A stretch of 64,000 nt of DNA from Leptidea sinapis. Lineage: Eukaryota; Arthropoda; Insecta; Lepidoptera; Pieridae. A program made the position numbers and the translations under genes. Below are positions 1 through 10,260 of the stretch, piece after piece; the first letter of the stretch is position 1; each line of letters begins with the position of its first letter. The stretch covers positions 620,001 through 684,000 of the forward strand of contig NC_066297.1 in assembly GCF_905404315.1 (NCBI RefSeq). The letters are read 5' to 3'. The notes beneath the pieces are model-generated. The model was not told the origin of the DNA and ran no database searches. It saw only the letters and a list, made by a program, of their open reading frames with translations.

Positions 1-600
1 AATGATCCCAAAATCATTCTCTGCACCCTCGAGAATCTCCGACACGATATCCATATTGTTGAAATCATAATTTTGTGCGGCGGCCATCTTGGATTTCAAA
101 TATGATCACAAAATCGTGCTCTTCACCCTTGAGAACCTCGGACCCGATATCCATATTGTTGAAAACATAGTTTTTTCCGGCAGCCCTCTTGGATTTCAAA
201 AATTATCACAGAATTGTTCTCTGCACCCTCGAGAACCTCGGACACGATATCCATATTGCTTAAATCATAACTTTGTGCGGCGGCCATCTTGGATTTGAAA
301 AATGTTCACCAAATCGTTAACTGCACCCTCGAGAACCTCGGACACGATATCCATATTGTTGAAATCATAATTTTGTGCGATGGCCATCTTGGATTTGAAA
401 AATGATCGCGAAATCGTTGTCTGCACCCTCGAGAACCTCGAATACGATACCCATAAAATTGTCATTATTATTTTGCGCGGCGGTCATCTTTGATTTCAAA
501 AATGATCCCAAAATCATTCTCTGCACGCTCGAGAATCTCCGACACCATATCCATATTGCTGAAATCATAATTTTGTGCGGCGGCCATCTTGGATTTCAAA

Positions 601-700
601 AATGATCACAAAATCGTTCTCTGCACCCTCGAGAATCTCGGACACGATATCCATATTGCTGAAATCATAATTTTGTGCGGCGGCCATCTTGGATTTCAAA
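601..700 (+). repeat. Representative 100-bp satellite monomer
   Basis: A near-canonical unit, used here to describe the monomer. By hand count the canonical sequence has 25 C and 18 G (43% G+C) and six CpG steps, at unit positions 15, 30, 39, 45, 78 and 81. That gives an observed/expected CpG ratio of about 1.3. An inverted pair CACAAAAT (7-14) and ATTTTGTG (70-77) sits near the two ends. I found no convincing sign that the unit is a dimer of 50-bp halves. Variant classes recognisable throughout the window include units with AGCCCTCTTGGCTGTT near the end, units with GTTGTCATCATAATTTTTGC, units with TTATCATACTATTGAGCGG and units with TAGTGATCATGATTTTGAG. Each class recurs at fixed places in the higher-order repeats. 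Confidence 0.95.
682..690 (+). promoter_or_regulatory. YY1/Pho-like core motif, one example of hundreds
   Basis: The bases GGCCATCTT at the end of the unit fit the degenerate YY1 consensus (CAT, then any base, then TT, preceded by G and C). The reverse strand reads AAGATGGCC, which is also a good start-codon context. The motif recurs about every 100 bp across the window. Some units lack it in a fixed pattern: those with GCCCTCTT, GCCGTCTT or GCGATATT. Binding is not shown by the sequence. This is a consensus match to a short motif and could be incidental to the satellite. Confidence 0.3.
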
Positions 701-1100
701 TATGATCACAAAATCGTGCTCTTCACCCTTGAGAACCTCGGACCCGATATCCATATTGTTGAAAACATAGTTTTTTCCGGCAGCCCTCTTGGATTTCAAA
801 AATTATCACAGAATTGTTCTCTGCACCCTCGAGAACCTCGAACACGTTATCCATATTGCTTAAATCATAATTTTGTGCGGCGGCCATATTGGATTTGAAA
901 AGTGTTCACCAAATCGTTCTCTGCTCCCTCAAAAACCTCACATACGATATCCATATTGTTGAAATCATAATTTCGTGCGATGGCCATCTTGGATTTGAAA
1001 AATGATCACGAAATCGTTTTCTGCACCCTCGAGAACCTCGGGTACGATACCCATAATGTTGTAATCATAATTTTGTGCGGTGGCAATCTTCGTTTTCAAA

Positions 1101-1193
1101 AATGATCCCAAAATCGTTCTCTGCACCCTCGAGAACCTCGGACACGATATCCATATTGCCGAAAACATAATTGTGTGTGGATTGGATTTCAAA
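1101..1193 (+). repeat. 93-bp deletion monomer, marker of the 5-kb HOR
   Basis: The unit reads GTGTGTGGATTGGATTTC where full-length relatives (for example near 39,220 and 49,720) read GTGTGTGGAAGCCATCTTGG. Seven bases, AGCCATC, are missing, which removes the YY1-like core and shifts the register of all later units by seven. The same deletion is present at 6,094-6,186 and 11,361-11,453. It therefore predates amplification of the 5-kb HOR and can be used to count its copies. Confidence 0.9.
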
Positions 1194-2608
1194 AATTATC
1201 ACAGAATTGTTCTCTGCACCCTCGAGAATCGCGGACAGGATATCCATATTGCTAAAATCATAATTTTTTGCGGCGGCCGTCTTGGATTTCAAAAATGATC
1301 ACAGAATTGTTCTCTGCACCCTCGAGAATCGCGGACAGGATATCCATATTGCTGAAATCATAATTTTGTGCGGCGGCCGTCTTGGATTTCAAAAATGATC
1401 ACAGAATTGTTCTCTGCACCCTCGAGTACCTGGGACACGGTATCCATATTGCTTAAATCATAATTTTGTGCGGCGGCCATCTTGAATTTGAAAAATGATC
1501 ACCAAATCGTTCTGAACACCCTCGAGAATCTCGGGTACGATATCCATATTGCTGAAATCATAATTTTCTGTTGCGGCCATCTTGGATTTCAAATAAGATC
1601 ATAAAATCGTTCTCTGCACCCTCGAGAACCTCGGACACGATATCCATATTGCTGAAAACATAATTGTGAGCGGCAGCCCTCTTGGTTTTCAAAAATGATC
1701 ACAGAATAGTTCTCTGCACCCTAGAGAACCTCGGACACGATATCCATATTGCTGAAATCATAATTTTGTGTGGCGGCCATCTTGGACTTGTAAAATGATC
1801 ACAAAATCGTTCTCTGCACCCTCGAGAACCTCGAATACGATACACATAAAGTTGTCATCATTATTTTGCGCGACGGCCATCTTGGATTTCAAATATGATC
1901 CCAAAATCATTCTCTGCACCCTCGAGAATCTCCGACACGATATCCATATTGCTGAAATCATAATTTTGTGCGGCGGCCATCTTGGTTTTCAAAAATTATC
2001 ATAGAATTGTACTCTGCACCCTCGAGAACCTCGAACACGATATCCATATTGCTGCAAACATAATTGTTTGCGGCAGTCGTCTTGGATTTCAAAAATGACC
2101 ATAGAATTGTTCTCTGCATCCTCGAGAACCTGGGACACGATATCCATATTGCTTAAATGATAATTTTGTGCGGCAGCCATATTGGATTTGAAAAATGTTC
2201 ACCAAATCGTTCTCTGCACCCTCCAGAACCTCGCTTACGATATCCATATTGCTGCAAACATAATTTTTTGCGGCAGTCGTCTTGGATTTTAAAAATGATC
2301 ACAGCATTGTTCTCTGCATCCTCGAGAACCTGGGACACGATATCCATATTGCTTAAATCATAATTTTGTGCAGCGGCCATCTTGGATTTCAAATATGATC
2401 ACAAAGTCGTTCTCTGCACACTCGAGAACCTCGAATGCGATACCCATAAAATTGTCATCATTATTTTGCGCGATGGTCATCTTTGATTTAAAAAATGATC
2501 CCAAAATCATTCTCTGCACGCTCGAGAATCTCCGACACCATATCCATATTGCTGAAATCATAATTTTGTGCGGCGGCCATCTTGGATTTCAAAAATGATC
2601 ACAAAATC

Positions 2609-2629
2609 GTTCTCTGCACCCTCGAGAAC
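2609..2629 (+). other. Hairpin-forming inverted repeat within the monomer (example)
   Basis: GTTCTC and GAGAAC are perfect reverse complements separated by nine bases (TGCACCCTC), at unit positions 16-21 and 31-36. The arrangement recurs in most units. The right arm overlaps the CTCGAG palindrome and a second possible stem, CGAG-AAC-CTCG, so the two hairpins would compete. Units with CTGGCAAACC, CTCAAAAACC or CTGAAGAATC in this stretch have lost the right arm. Whether the structure forms in DNA or in a transcript is unknown. Confidence 0.6.
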
Positions 2630-2888
2630 CTCGGATACGATACCCATAATGTTGAAAGCATAATTTAGTGCACTGGCCATCTTGGACTTGTAAAATGATC
2701 ACAAAATCGTTCTCTGCACCCTCGAGAAACTCGAATACGATACACATAAATTTGTCATCATTATTTTGTGCGACGGCCATCTTGGATTTCAAATATGATT
2801 CCAAAATCATTCTCTGCACCCTCGAGAATCTCCGACACGATATCCATATTGCTGAAATCATAATTTTGTGTGGCGGCCATCTTGGATT

Positions 2889-3688
2889 TCAAAAATTATC
2901 ATAGAATTGTTCTCTGCACCCTCGAGAACCTCGGACACGATATCCATATTGCTTAAATCATAACTTTGTGCGGCGGCCATCTTGGATTTGAAAAATGTTC
3001 ACCAAATCGTTAACTGCACCCTCGAGAACCTCGGACACGATATCCATATTGTTGAAATCATAATTTTGTGCGATGGCCATCTTGGATTTGAAAAATGATC
3101 GCGAAATCGTTGTCTGCACCCTCGAGAACCTCGAATACGATACCCATAAAATTGTCATTATTATTTTGCGCGGCGGTCATCTTTGATTTCAAAAATGATC
3201 CCAAAATCATTCTCTGCACGCTCGAGAATCTCCGACACCATATCCATATTGCTGAAATCATAATTTTGTGCGGCGGCCATCTTGGATTTCAAAAATGATC
3301 ACAAAATCGTTCTCTGCACCCTCGAGAATCTCGGACACGATATCCATATTGCTAAAATCATAATTTTGTGCGGCGGCCATCTTGGATTTCAAAAATGATC
3401 ACAAAATCGTTCTCTGCACCCTCGAGAACCTCGGATACGATACCCATAATGTTGAAAGCATAATTTAGTGCACTGGCCATCTTGGACTTGTAAAATGATC
3501 ACAAAATCGTTCTCTGCACCCTCGAGAAACTCGAATACGATACACATAAATTTGTCATCATTATTTTGTGCGACGGCCATCTTGGATTTCAAATATGATT
3601 CCAAAATCATTCTCTGCACCCTCGAGAATCTCGGACACGATATCCATATTGCTGAAATCATAATTTTGTGCGGCGGCCATCTTGGATT
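2889..3688 (+). repeat. 800-bp segment extra in HOR copy 1
   Basis: This segment has no counterpart in copy 2. Sequence at about 2,905-3,320 matches about 212-627 (offset 2,693). Sequence at 3,389-3,700 matches 2,589-2,900 (offset 800). In copy 2 the order passes directly from the equivalent of about 2,900 to that of about 3,700. The difference is exactly eight monomers, as expected from unequal exchange between misaligned copies. The precise breakpoints cannot be placed, because both ends lie in identical sequence. Confidence 0.8.
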
Positions 3689-6600
3689 TCAAAAATTATC
3701 ATAGAATTGTTCTCTGCACCCTCGAGAACCTCGGACACGATATCCATATTGCTGCAAACATAATTGTTTGCGGCAGTCGTCTTGGATTTCAAAAATGACC
3801 ATAGAATTGTTCTCTGCATCCTCGAGAACCTGGGACACGATATCCATATTGCTTAAATCATAATTTTGTGCAGCGGCCATCTTGGATTTCAAATATGATC
3901 ACAAAATCGTTCTCTGCACACTCGAGAACCTCGAATACGATACCCATAAAATTGTCATCATTATTTTGCGCGGCGGTCATCTTTGATTTCAAAAATGATC
4001 CCAAAATCATTCTCTGCACGCTCGAGAATCTCCGACACCATATCCATATTGCTGAAATCATAATTTTGTGCGGCGGCCATCTTGGATTTCAAAAATGATC
4101 ACAAAATCGTTCTCTGCACACTCGAGAATCTCGGACACGATATCCATATTGCTAAAATCATAATTTTGTGCGGCGGCCATCTTGGATTTGAAAAATGTTC
4201 ACAAAATCGTTTTCTGCAGCCTCGAGAACCTCGGATACGATACCCATAATGTTGAAAGCATAATTTAGTGCGCTGGCCATCTTAGTTTTCAAAAATGATC
4301 CCAAAATCGTTCTCTGGACCCTCTAGAACCTCAGGTATGATATCCATATTGCTGAAATCATAATTTTGTGTGGCGGCCATCTTGGATTTCAAAAATGATC
4401 ACACAATGGTTCTCTGCACCCTCGAGAACCTCGGACACGATATCCATACTGTTGTCATCAAAATTTTGAGCGGCGGCCATCTTGGATTTTATAAATGATC
4501 CCAAAATCATTCTCTGCACCCTCGAGAATCTCGGACACGATATCAATATTGCTGAAAATATAATTTTGTGCGGCGGCCATCTTGGATTTCAAAAATGATC
4601 ACAAAATCGTTCTCTGCACCCTCGAGAATCTTGGACACTATATCCATATTGTTGAAAGCATAATTTTGTGCGTTGGCCATCTAAGTTTTCAAAAATGATC
4701 CCAAAATCGTTCTCTGCACCCTCGAGAACCTCGGACACGATATCCATATTGCTGAAAACATAATTGTTTGCGGCAGCCCTCTTGGCTGTTAAAAATGATT
4801 ACAGAATTATTCTCTGCACCCTTGAGAGCCTCGGACACGATATCCATATTGCTAAAATCATAATTTTGTGCGGCGGTCATCTTGGATTTGAAAAATGTTC
4901 ACCTAATCGTTCTCTGCACCCTCTAGAACCTCGAATACGATACACATAAAGTTGTCATCATTATTTTGCGCGACGGCCATCTTGGGTATCAAAAATGATC
5001 CCAAAATCATTCTCTGCACCCTCGAGAATCTCCGACACGATATCCATATTGTTGAAATCATAATTTTGTGCGGCGGCCATCTTGGATTTCAAATATGATC
5101 ACAAAATCGTGCTCTTCACCCTTGAGAACCTCGGACCCGATATCCATATTGTTGAAAACATAGTTTTTTCCGGCAGCCCTCTTGGATTTCAAAAATTATC
5201 ACAGAATTGTTCTCTGCACCCTCGAGAACCTCGGACACGATATCCATATTGCTTAAATCATAACTTTGTGCGGCGGCCATCTTGGATTTGAAAAATGTTC
5301 ACCAAATCGTTAACTGCACCCTCGAGAACCTCGGACACGATATCCATATTGCTGAAATCATAATTTTGTGCGGTGGCCATCTTGGATTTGAAAAATGATC
5401 GCGAAATCGTTGTCTGCACCCTCGAGAACCTCGAATACGATACCCATAAAATTGTCATTATTATTTTGCGCGGCGGTCATCTTTGATTTCAAAAATGATC
5501 CCAAAATCATTCTCTGCACGCTCGAGAATCTCCGGCACCATATCCATATTGCTGAAATCATAATTTTGTGCGGCGGCCATCTTGGATTTCAAAAATGATC
5601 ACAAAATCGTTCTCTGCACCCTCGAGAATCTCGGACACGATATCCATATTGCTGAAATCATAATTTTGTGCGGCGGCCATCTTGGATTTCAAATATGATC
5701 ACAAAATCGTGCTCTTCACCCTTGAGAACCTCGGACCCGATATCCATATTGTTGAAAACATAGTTTTTTGCGGCAGCCCTCTTGGATTTCAAAAATTATC
5801 ACAGAATTGTTCTCTGCACCCTCGAGAACCTCGAACACGTTATCCATATTGCTTAAATCATAATTTTGTGCGGCGGCCATATTGGATTTGAAAAGTGTTC
5901 ACCAAATCGTTCTCTGCTCCCTCAAAAACCTCACATACGATATCCATATTGTTGAAATCATAATTTCGTGCGATGGCCATCTTGGATTTGAAAAATGATC
6001 ACAAAATCGTTTTCTGCACCCTCGAGAACCTCGGATACGATACCCATAATGTTGTAATCATAATTTTGTGCGGCAGCAATCTTCGTTTTCAAAAATGATC
6101 CCAAAATCGTTCTCTGCACCCTCGAGAACCTCGGACACGATATCCATATTGCCGAAAACATAATTGTGTGTGGATTGGATTTCAAAAATTATCACAGAAT
6201 TGTTCTCTGCACCCTCGAGAATCGCGGACAGGATATCCATATTGCTAAAATCATAATTTTTTGCCGCGGCCATATTGGATTTGAAAAATGTTCACCAAAT
6301 CGTTCTCTGCACCTTCGAGAACCTCGGACACGATATCCATATTGCTGAAATCATAATTTTGTGCGGCGGCCGTCTTGGATTTCAAAAATGATCACAGAAT
6401 TGTTCTCTGCACCCTCGAGTACCTGGGACACGGTATCCATATTGCTTAAATCATAATTTTGTGCGGCGGCCATCTTGAATTTGAAAAATAATCACCAAAT
6501 CGTTCTGAACACCCTCGAGAATCTCGGGTACGATATCCATATTGCTGAAATCATAATTTTCTGTTGCGGCCATCTTGGATTTCAAATAAGATCATAAAAT

Positions 6601-7993
6601 CGTTCTCTGCACCCTCGAGAACCTCGGACACGATATCCATATTGCTGAAAACATAATTGTGAGCGGCAGCCCTCTTGGTTTTCAAAAATGATCACAGAAT
6701 AGTTCTCTGCACCCTAGAGAACCTCGGACACGATATCCATATTGCTGAAATCATAATTTTGTGCGGCGGCCATCTTGGACTTGTAAAATGATCACAAAAT
6801 CGTTCTCTGCACCCTCGAGAACCTCGAATACGATACACATAAAGTTGTCATCATTATTTTGCGCGACGGCCATCTTGGATTTCAAATATGATCCCAAAAT
6901 CATTCTCTGCACCCTCGAGAATCTCCGACACGATATCCATATTGCTGAAATCATAATTTTGTGTGGCGGCCATCTTGGATTTCAAAAATTATCATAGAAT
7001 TGTACTCTGCACCCTCGAGAACCTCGAACACGATATCCATATTGCTGCAAACATAATTGTTTGCGGCAGTCGTCTTGGATTTCAAAAATGACCATAGAAT
7101 TGTTCTCTGCATCCTCGAGTACCTGGGACACGATATCCATATTGCTTAAATGATAATTTTGTGCGGCAGCCATATTGGATTTGAAAAATGTTCACCAAAT
7201 CGTTCTCTGCACCCTCCAGAACCTCGCTTACGATATCCATATTGCTGCAAACATAATTTTTTGCGGCAGTCGTCTTGGATTTTAAAAATGATCACAGCAT
7301 TGTTCTCTGCATCCTCGAGAACCTGGGACACGATATCCATATTGCTTAAATCATAATTTTGTGCAGCGGCCATCTTGGATTTCAAATATGATCACAAAGT
7401 CGTTCTCTGCACACTCGAGAACCTCGAATGCGATACCCATAAAATTGTCATCATTATTTTGCGCGATGGTCATCTTTGATTTAAAAAATGATCCCAAAAT
7501 CATTCTCTGCACGCTCGAGAATCTCCGACACCATATCCATATTGCTGAAATCATAATTTTGTGCGGCGGCCATCTTGGATTTCAAAAATGATCACAAAAT
7601 CGTTCTCTGCACCCTCGAGAACCTCGGATACGATACCCATAATGTTGAAAGCATAATTTAGTGCACTGGCCATCTTGGACTTGTAAAATGATCACAAAAT
7701 CGTTCTCTGCACCCTCGAGAAACTCGAATACGATACACATAAATTTGTCATCATTATTTTGTGCGACGGCCATCTTGGATTTCAAATATGATTCCAAAAT
7801 CATTCTCTGCACCCTCGAGAATCTCCGACACGATATCCATATTGCTGAAATCATAATTTTGTGTGGCGGCCATCTTGGATTTCAAAAATTATCATAGAAT
7901 TGTTCTCTGCACCCTCGAGAACCTCGGACACGATATCCATATTGCTGCAAACATAATTGTTTGCGGCAGTCGTCTTGGATTTCAAAAATGACC

Positions 7994-7997
7994 ATAG
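7994..7997. repeat. Left target-site duplication (ATAG)
   Basis: The satellite sequence GACCATAG stops here. The uninterrupted site, for example at about 3,798-3,811, reads GACCATAGAATTGTT. The four bases ATAG would be the left copy of the duplicated target. Confidence 0.6.
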
Positions 7998-8012
7998 CTA
8001 CTCAAACGTCCG
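7998..8012 (+). repeat. Left terminal inverted repeat
   Basis: CTACTCAAACGTCCG matches the reverse complement of the right end at 12 of 15 positions. The mismatches are at positions 4, 6 and 7. The inner eight bases, AACGTCCG, match perfectly. Confidence 0.65.
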
Positions 8013-8069
8013 GGCAACTAGAGCGGCTTTTTTCTTTAGACAGTCAAACGTCCAGGCAACCAGAGTGGC
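8001..8069 (+). repeat. Pair of 27-bp subterminal direct repeats
   Basis: The 27 bases at 8,001-8,027 recur at 8,043-8,069 with four mismatches (period 42 bp). Both contain TCAAACGTCC followed by GGCAAC. They share AACGTCC with the right end in inverted orientation, as expected of transposase-binding subterminal motifs. Confidence 0.75.
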
Positions 8070-8159
8070 CCAGTCGACTTGCGTATTTATTTTGTGTTAT
8101 AATCTGTAGTATGAGTGAATTAGCTTGTCAAATACGATTTTTAAGACTCTATGGTAAGT

Positions 8160-8960
8160 AATTGTAATAGGCTTATCTTTAAATATCAAGTATCCGAGCA
8201 AAAATTAAAAGAAATAATTAATTGAAAATCGGTTTGCGGGGGGTATTGTCATTTGTTTATTTTTGTAGTGTCAAGTGTTTTGTTATTGTTTTGTTTATCA
8301 TGTAAGTGTAATATTTTAATTACGTATTATATTTGTTTTATATATGAAATTAATCCTCATAATATCTAGTTTCCGATTTTATCTACAAATTACATATAAA
8401 ATTCTTCTTACGACATTAAATCGACAAGTTATAACAGTATGATCGATACTACTTTATCGATTTGGTTTAAATATCAAATTTTTATTGTAATCCAATTAAT
8501 TAACAGTATATCATTTCTTGTAATAGGGACTAAATATCATAAATATAATGTTTATAATATTCAACAATCTGGATGTATTGAGACAACCAAGTATTTCACG
8601 TTTTACTTGTGCATTCCGCAGATAAATTGTAGGTATATACTAAGAATGGGTGCTTTATTTTAGTTTAATGCAACAATCCCGTAAGTCGAAGTAATGACAT
8701 ATTAATATCAAAAAATAGGTTATATAGTCTATTTCAATAATAATCAAGTTGTATTAATGTGTGCGCTAATATTTTACATAAAAACTTAATATAATGAAAA
8801 TGTTATCACATTTCTACCTATAATCTCGAGCTTTAACCTTTTATTTATATATAACTTGGGTTCAAAAACATAATTTATGATTTTACACGTTGATTTTCTA
8901 TACTTTTAACTACGTGAATGTATTTTTTATATAGCCATAGGTGGAGTCGTTATGTAATTA
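8160..8960. other. AT-rich interior of the inserted element, no gene seen
   Basis: The stretch is rich in A and T runs and stop codons on both strands. The only open frame of note, 8,439-8,663 on the plus strand (74 codons), gives a hydrophobic, isoleucine- and tyrosine-rich peptide that I do not recognise. In sequence this AT-rich it is plausibly random. I see no tandem repeat, RNA gene or clear promoter. Confidence 0.6.
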
Positions 8961-9017
8961 TATCGCTTTTAATAATGATGAATCTCGCGCTCGCCGTCGG
9001 ATAATCTTAATCGCGTC

Positions 9018-9060
9018 ATCGGACGTTTCGCTACCTGCCAGCTGTCATTAATCGGACGTT
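9018..9060 (-). repeat. Right subterminal repeat pair
   Basis: ATCGGACGTT occurs exactly at 9,018-9,027 and 9,051-9,060, 33 bp apart. On the reverse strand it reads AACGTCCGAT and so mirrors the AAACGTCC copies at the left end. Confidence 0.7.
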
Positions 9061-9067
9061 GCAATAG
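9053..9067 (-). repeat. Right terminal inverted repeat
   Basis: CGGACGTTGCAATAG, read on the reverse strand as CTATTGCAACGTCCG, pairs with the left terminus at 12 of 15 positions. Confidence 0.65.
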
Positions 9068-9071
9068 ATAA
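9068..9071. repeat. Right target-site duplication (ATAA)
   Basis: The flank reads ATAAAATTGTTCTC where the empty site reads ATAGAATTGTTCTC. It is therefore the second copy of the 4-bp target with one substitution. An alternative reading takes the exact ATAG at 9,064-9,067 as the duplication, but that leaves four unexplained bases, so I prefer the first. Confidence 0.5.
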
Positions 9072-10260
9072 AATTGTTCTCTGCATCCTCGAGAACCTGG
9101 GACACGATATCCATATTGCTTAAATCATAATTTTGTGCAGCGGCCATCTTGGATTTCAAATATGATCACAAAATCGTTCTCTGCACACTCGAGAACCTCG
9201 AATACGATACCCATAAAATTGTCATCATTATTTTGCGCGGCGGTCATCTTTGATTTCAAAAATGATCCCAAAATCATTCTCTGCACGCTCGAGAATCTCC
9301 GACACCATATCCATATTGCTGAAATCATAATTTTGTGCGGCGGCCATCTTGGATTTCAAAAATGATCACAAAATCGTTCTCTGCACACTCGAGAATCTCG
9401 GACACGATATCCATATTGCTAAAATCATAATTTTGTGCGGCGGCCATCTTGGATTTGAAAAATGTTCACAAAATCGTTTTCTGCAGCCTCGAGAACCTCG
9501 GATACGATACCCATAATGTTGAAAGCATAATTTAGTGCGCTGGCCATCTTAGTTTTCAAAAATGATCCCAAAATCATTCTCTGGACCCTCTAGAACCTCA
9601 GGTATGATATCCATATTGCTGAAATCATAATTTTGTGTGGCGGCCATCTTGGATTTCAAAAATGATCACACAATGGTTCTCTGCACCCTCGAGAACCTCG
9701 GACACGATATCCATACTGTTGTCATCAAAATTTTGAGCGGCGGCCATCTTGGATTTTATAAATGATCCCAAAATCATTCTCTGCACCCTCGAGAATCTCG
9801 GACACGATATCAATATTGCTGAAAATATAATTTTGTGCGGCGGCCATCTTGGATTTCAAAAATGATCACAAAATCGTTCTCTGCACCCTCGAGAATCTTG
9901 GACACTATATCCATATTGTTGAAAGCATAATTTTGTGCGTTGGCCATCTAAGTTTTCAAAACTGATCCCAAAATCGTTCTCTGCACCCTCGAGAACCTCG
10001 GACACGATATCCATATTGCTGAAAACATAATTGTTTGCGGCAGCCCTCTTGGCTGTTAAAAATGATTACAGAATTATTCTCTGCACCCTTGAGAGCCTCG
10101 GACACGATATCCATATTGCTAAAATCATAATTTTGTGCGGCGGTCATCTTGGATTTGAAAAATGTTCACCTAATCGTTCTCTGCACCCTCTAGAACCTCG
10201 AATACGATACACATAAAGTTGTCATCATTATTTTGCGCGACGGCCATCTTGGGTATCAAA

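Larger units (their letters stand above)
1..4993 (+). repeat. 5-kb higher-order repeat, copy 1
   Basis: Copy 1 is 50 monomers long: 49 of about 100 bp plus one of 93 bp, giving 4,993 bp. The same ordered series of variant units restarts at 4,994 and at 10,261. Examples are the unit pair at 89-298, repeated at 5,082-5,291 and 10,349-10,558, and the short unit at 1,101. Inside the copy the block at about 89-298 is itself repeated at 689-898, a 600-bp internal duplication that all copies share. Copy 1 differs from the other two by an extra 800 bp at about 2,889-3,688 and by a replaced unit at about 1,265-1,350. The true start of the copy may lie left of the window. Confidence 0.9.
1..7997 (+). 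repeat. 100-bp satellite array, left part
   Basis: Tandem head-to-tail monomers of 100 bp fill this stretch without a gap. In the first kilobase every unit starts on a multiple of 100 plus one, until a 93-bp unit shifts the phase. All units lie in the same orientation. Recognition points within a unit, numbered from the AATGATCACA start, are a TGATCA palindrome at 3-8, GTTCTC at 16-21, CTCGAG at 28-33, GATATC at 46-51, ATTTTGTGCGGCGG at about 70-83 and GCCATCTTGGATTTC at about 83-97. The array enters from outside the window and is interrupted only by the element at 7,998. No coding sequence, RNA gene or promoter is visible. Open frames here recur with the same peptide at every repeat and change frame from unit to unit, so they are artefacts of the satellite. 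Confidence 0.98.
7998..9067. mobile_element. Non-autonomous DNA-transposon-like element inserted in the satellite
   Basis: This 1,070-bp segment is unrelated to the satellite, and the array resumes in register on its far side. The ends are imperfect inverted repeats, 12 of 15 bases matching, starting CTA and ending TAG. Each end carries two copies of a subterminal motif, AAACGTCC on the left and ATCGGACGTT on the right, in opposite orientation. The flanks fit a 4-bp target duplication (ATAG on the left, ATAA on the right). The middle is very AT-rich: three 60-base lines I counted gave 17-35% G+C. No transposase, reverse transcriptase or RNA-polymerase-III box is recognisable, so it would need an enzyme supplied in trans. 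The superfamily is not assignable. A 4-bp duplication is known for CMC-Chapaev, Sola, Ginger and some Academ elements. It does not fit mariner (TA) or piggyBac (TTAA). It could instead be a fragment of a larger family. Confidence 0.75.
4994..10260 (+). repeat. 5-kb higher-order repeat, copy 2 (42 monomers, carries insertion)
   Basis: The order of units follows copy 1 from 4,994 to about 7,900, then continues with the equivalent of 3,704 onward. It is broken once by the element at 7,998-9,067. Removing the element and its duplicated target leaves 4,193 bp, which is copy 1 minus 800 bp. From 9,072 to 10,260 it follows 3,805-4,993 with only scattered substitutions. Confidence 0.88.

Noticed and set aside
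1..100. A 50-bp sub-repeat within the 100-bp monomer
   Set aside because: The halves share only CACAAAAT/ATTTTGTG in inverted orientation and no extended direct similarity.
7961..8161. 66-codon plus-strand frame crossing the left end of the element
   Set aside because: It joins satellite to element across the insertion junction, so it cannot be an ancestral gene.
8439..8663. 74-codon frame inside the inserted element
   Set aside because: Hydrophobic, low-complexity translation of AT-rich DNA with no recognisable motif and no transposase signature. Its length is plausible by chance.
8160..8960. tRNA, SINE or LTR features within the insert
   Set aside because: No A/B-box pair, no poly(A) tail and no TG...CA long terminal repeats are visible. 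The ends fit a DNA transposon better.
9064..9067. Exact ATAG as the right target duplication, with the element ending at 9,063
   Set aside because: It would leave four extra bases (ATAA) compared with the empty site and would cut the CTA/TAG match from the terminal inverted repeats. The ATAG/ATAA reading needs only one substitution.
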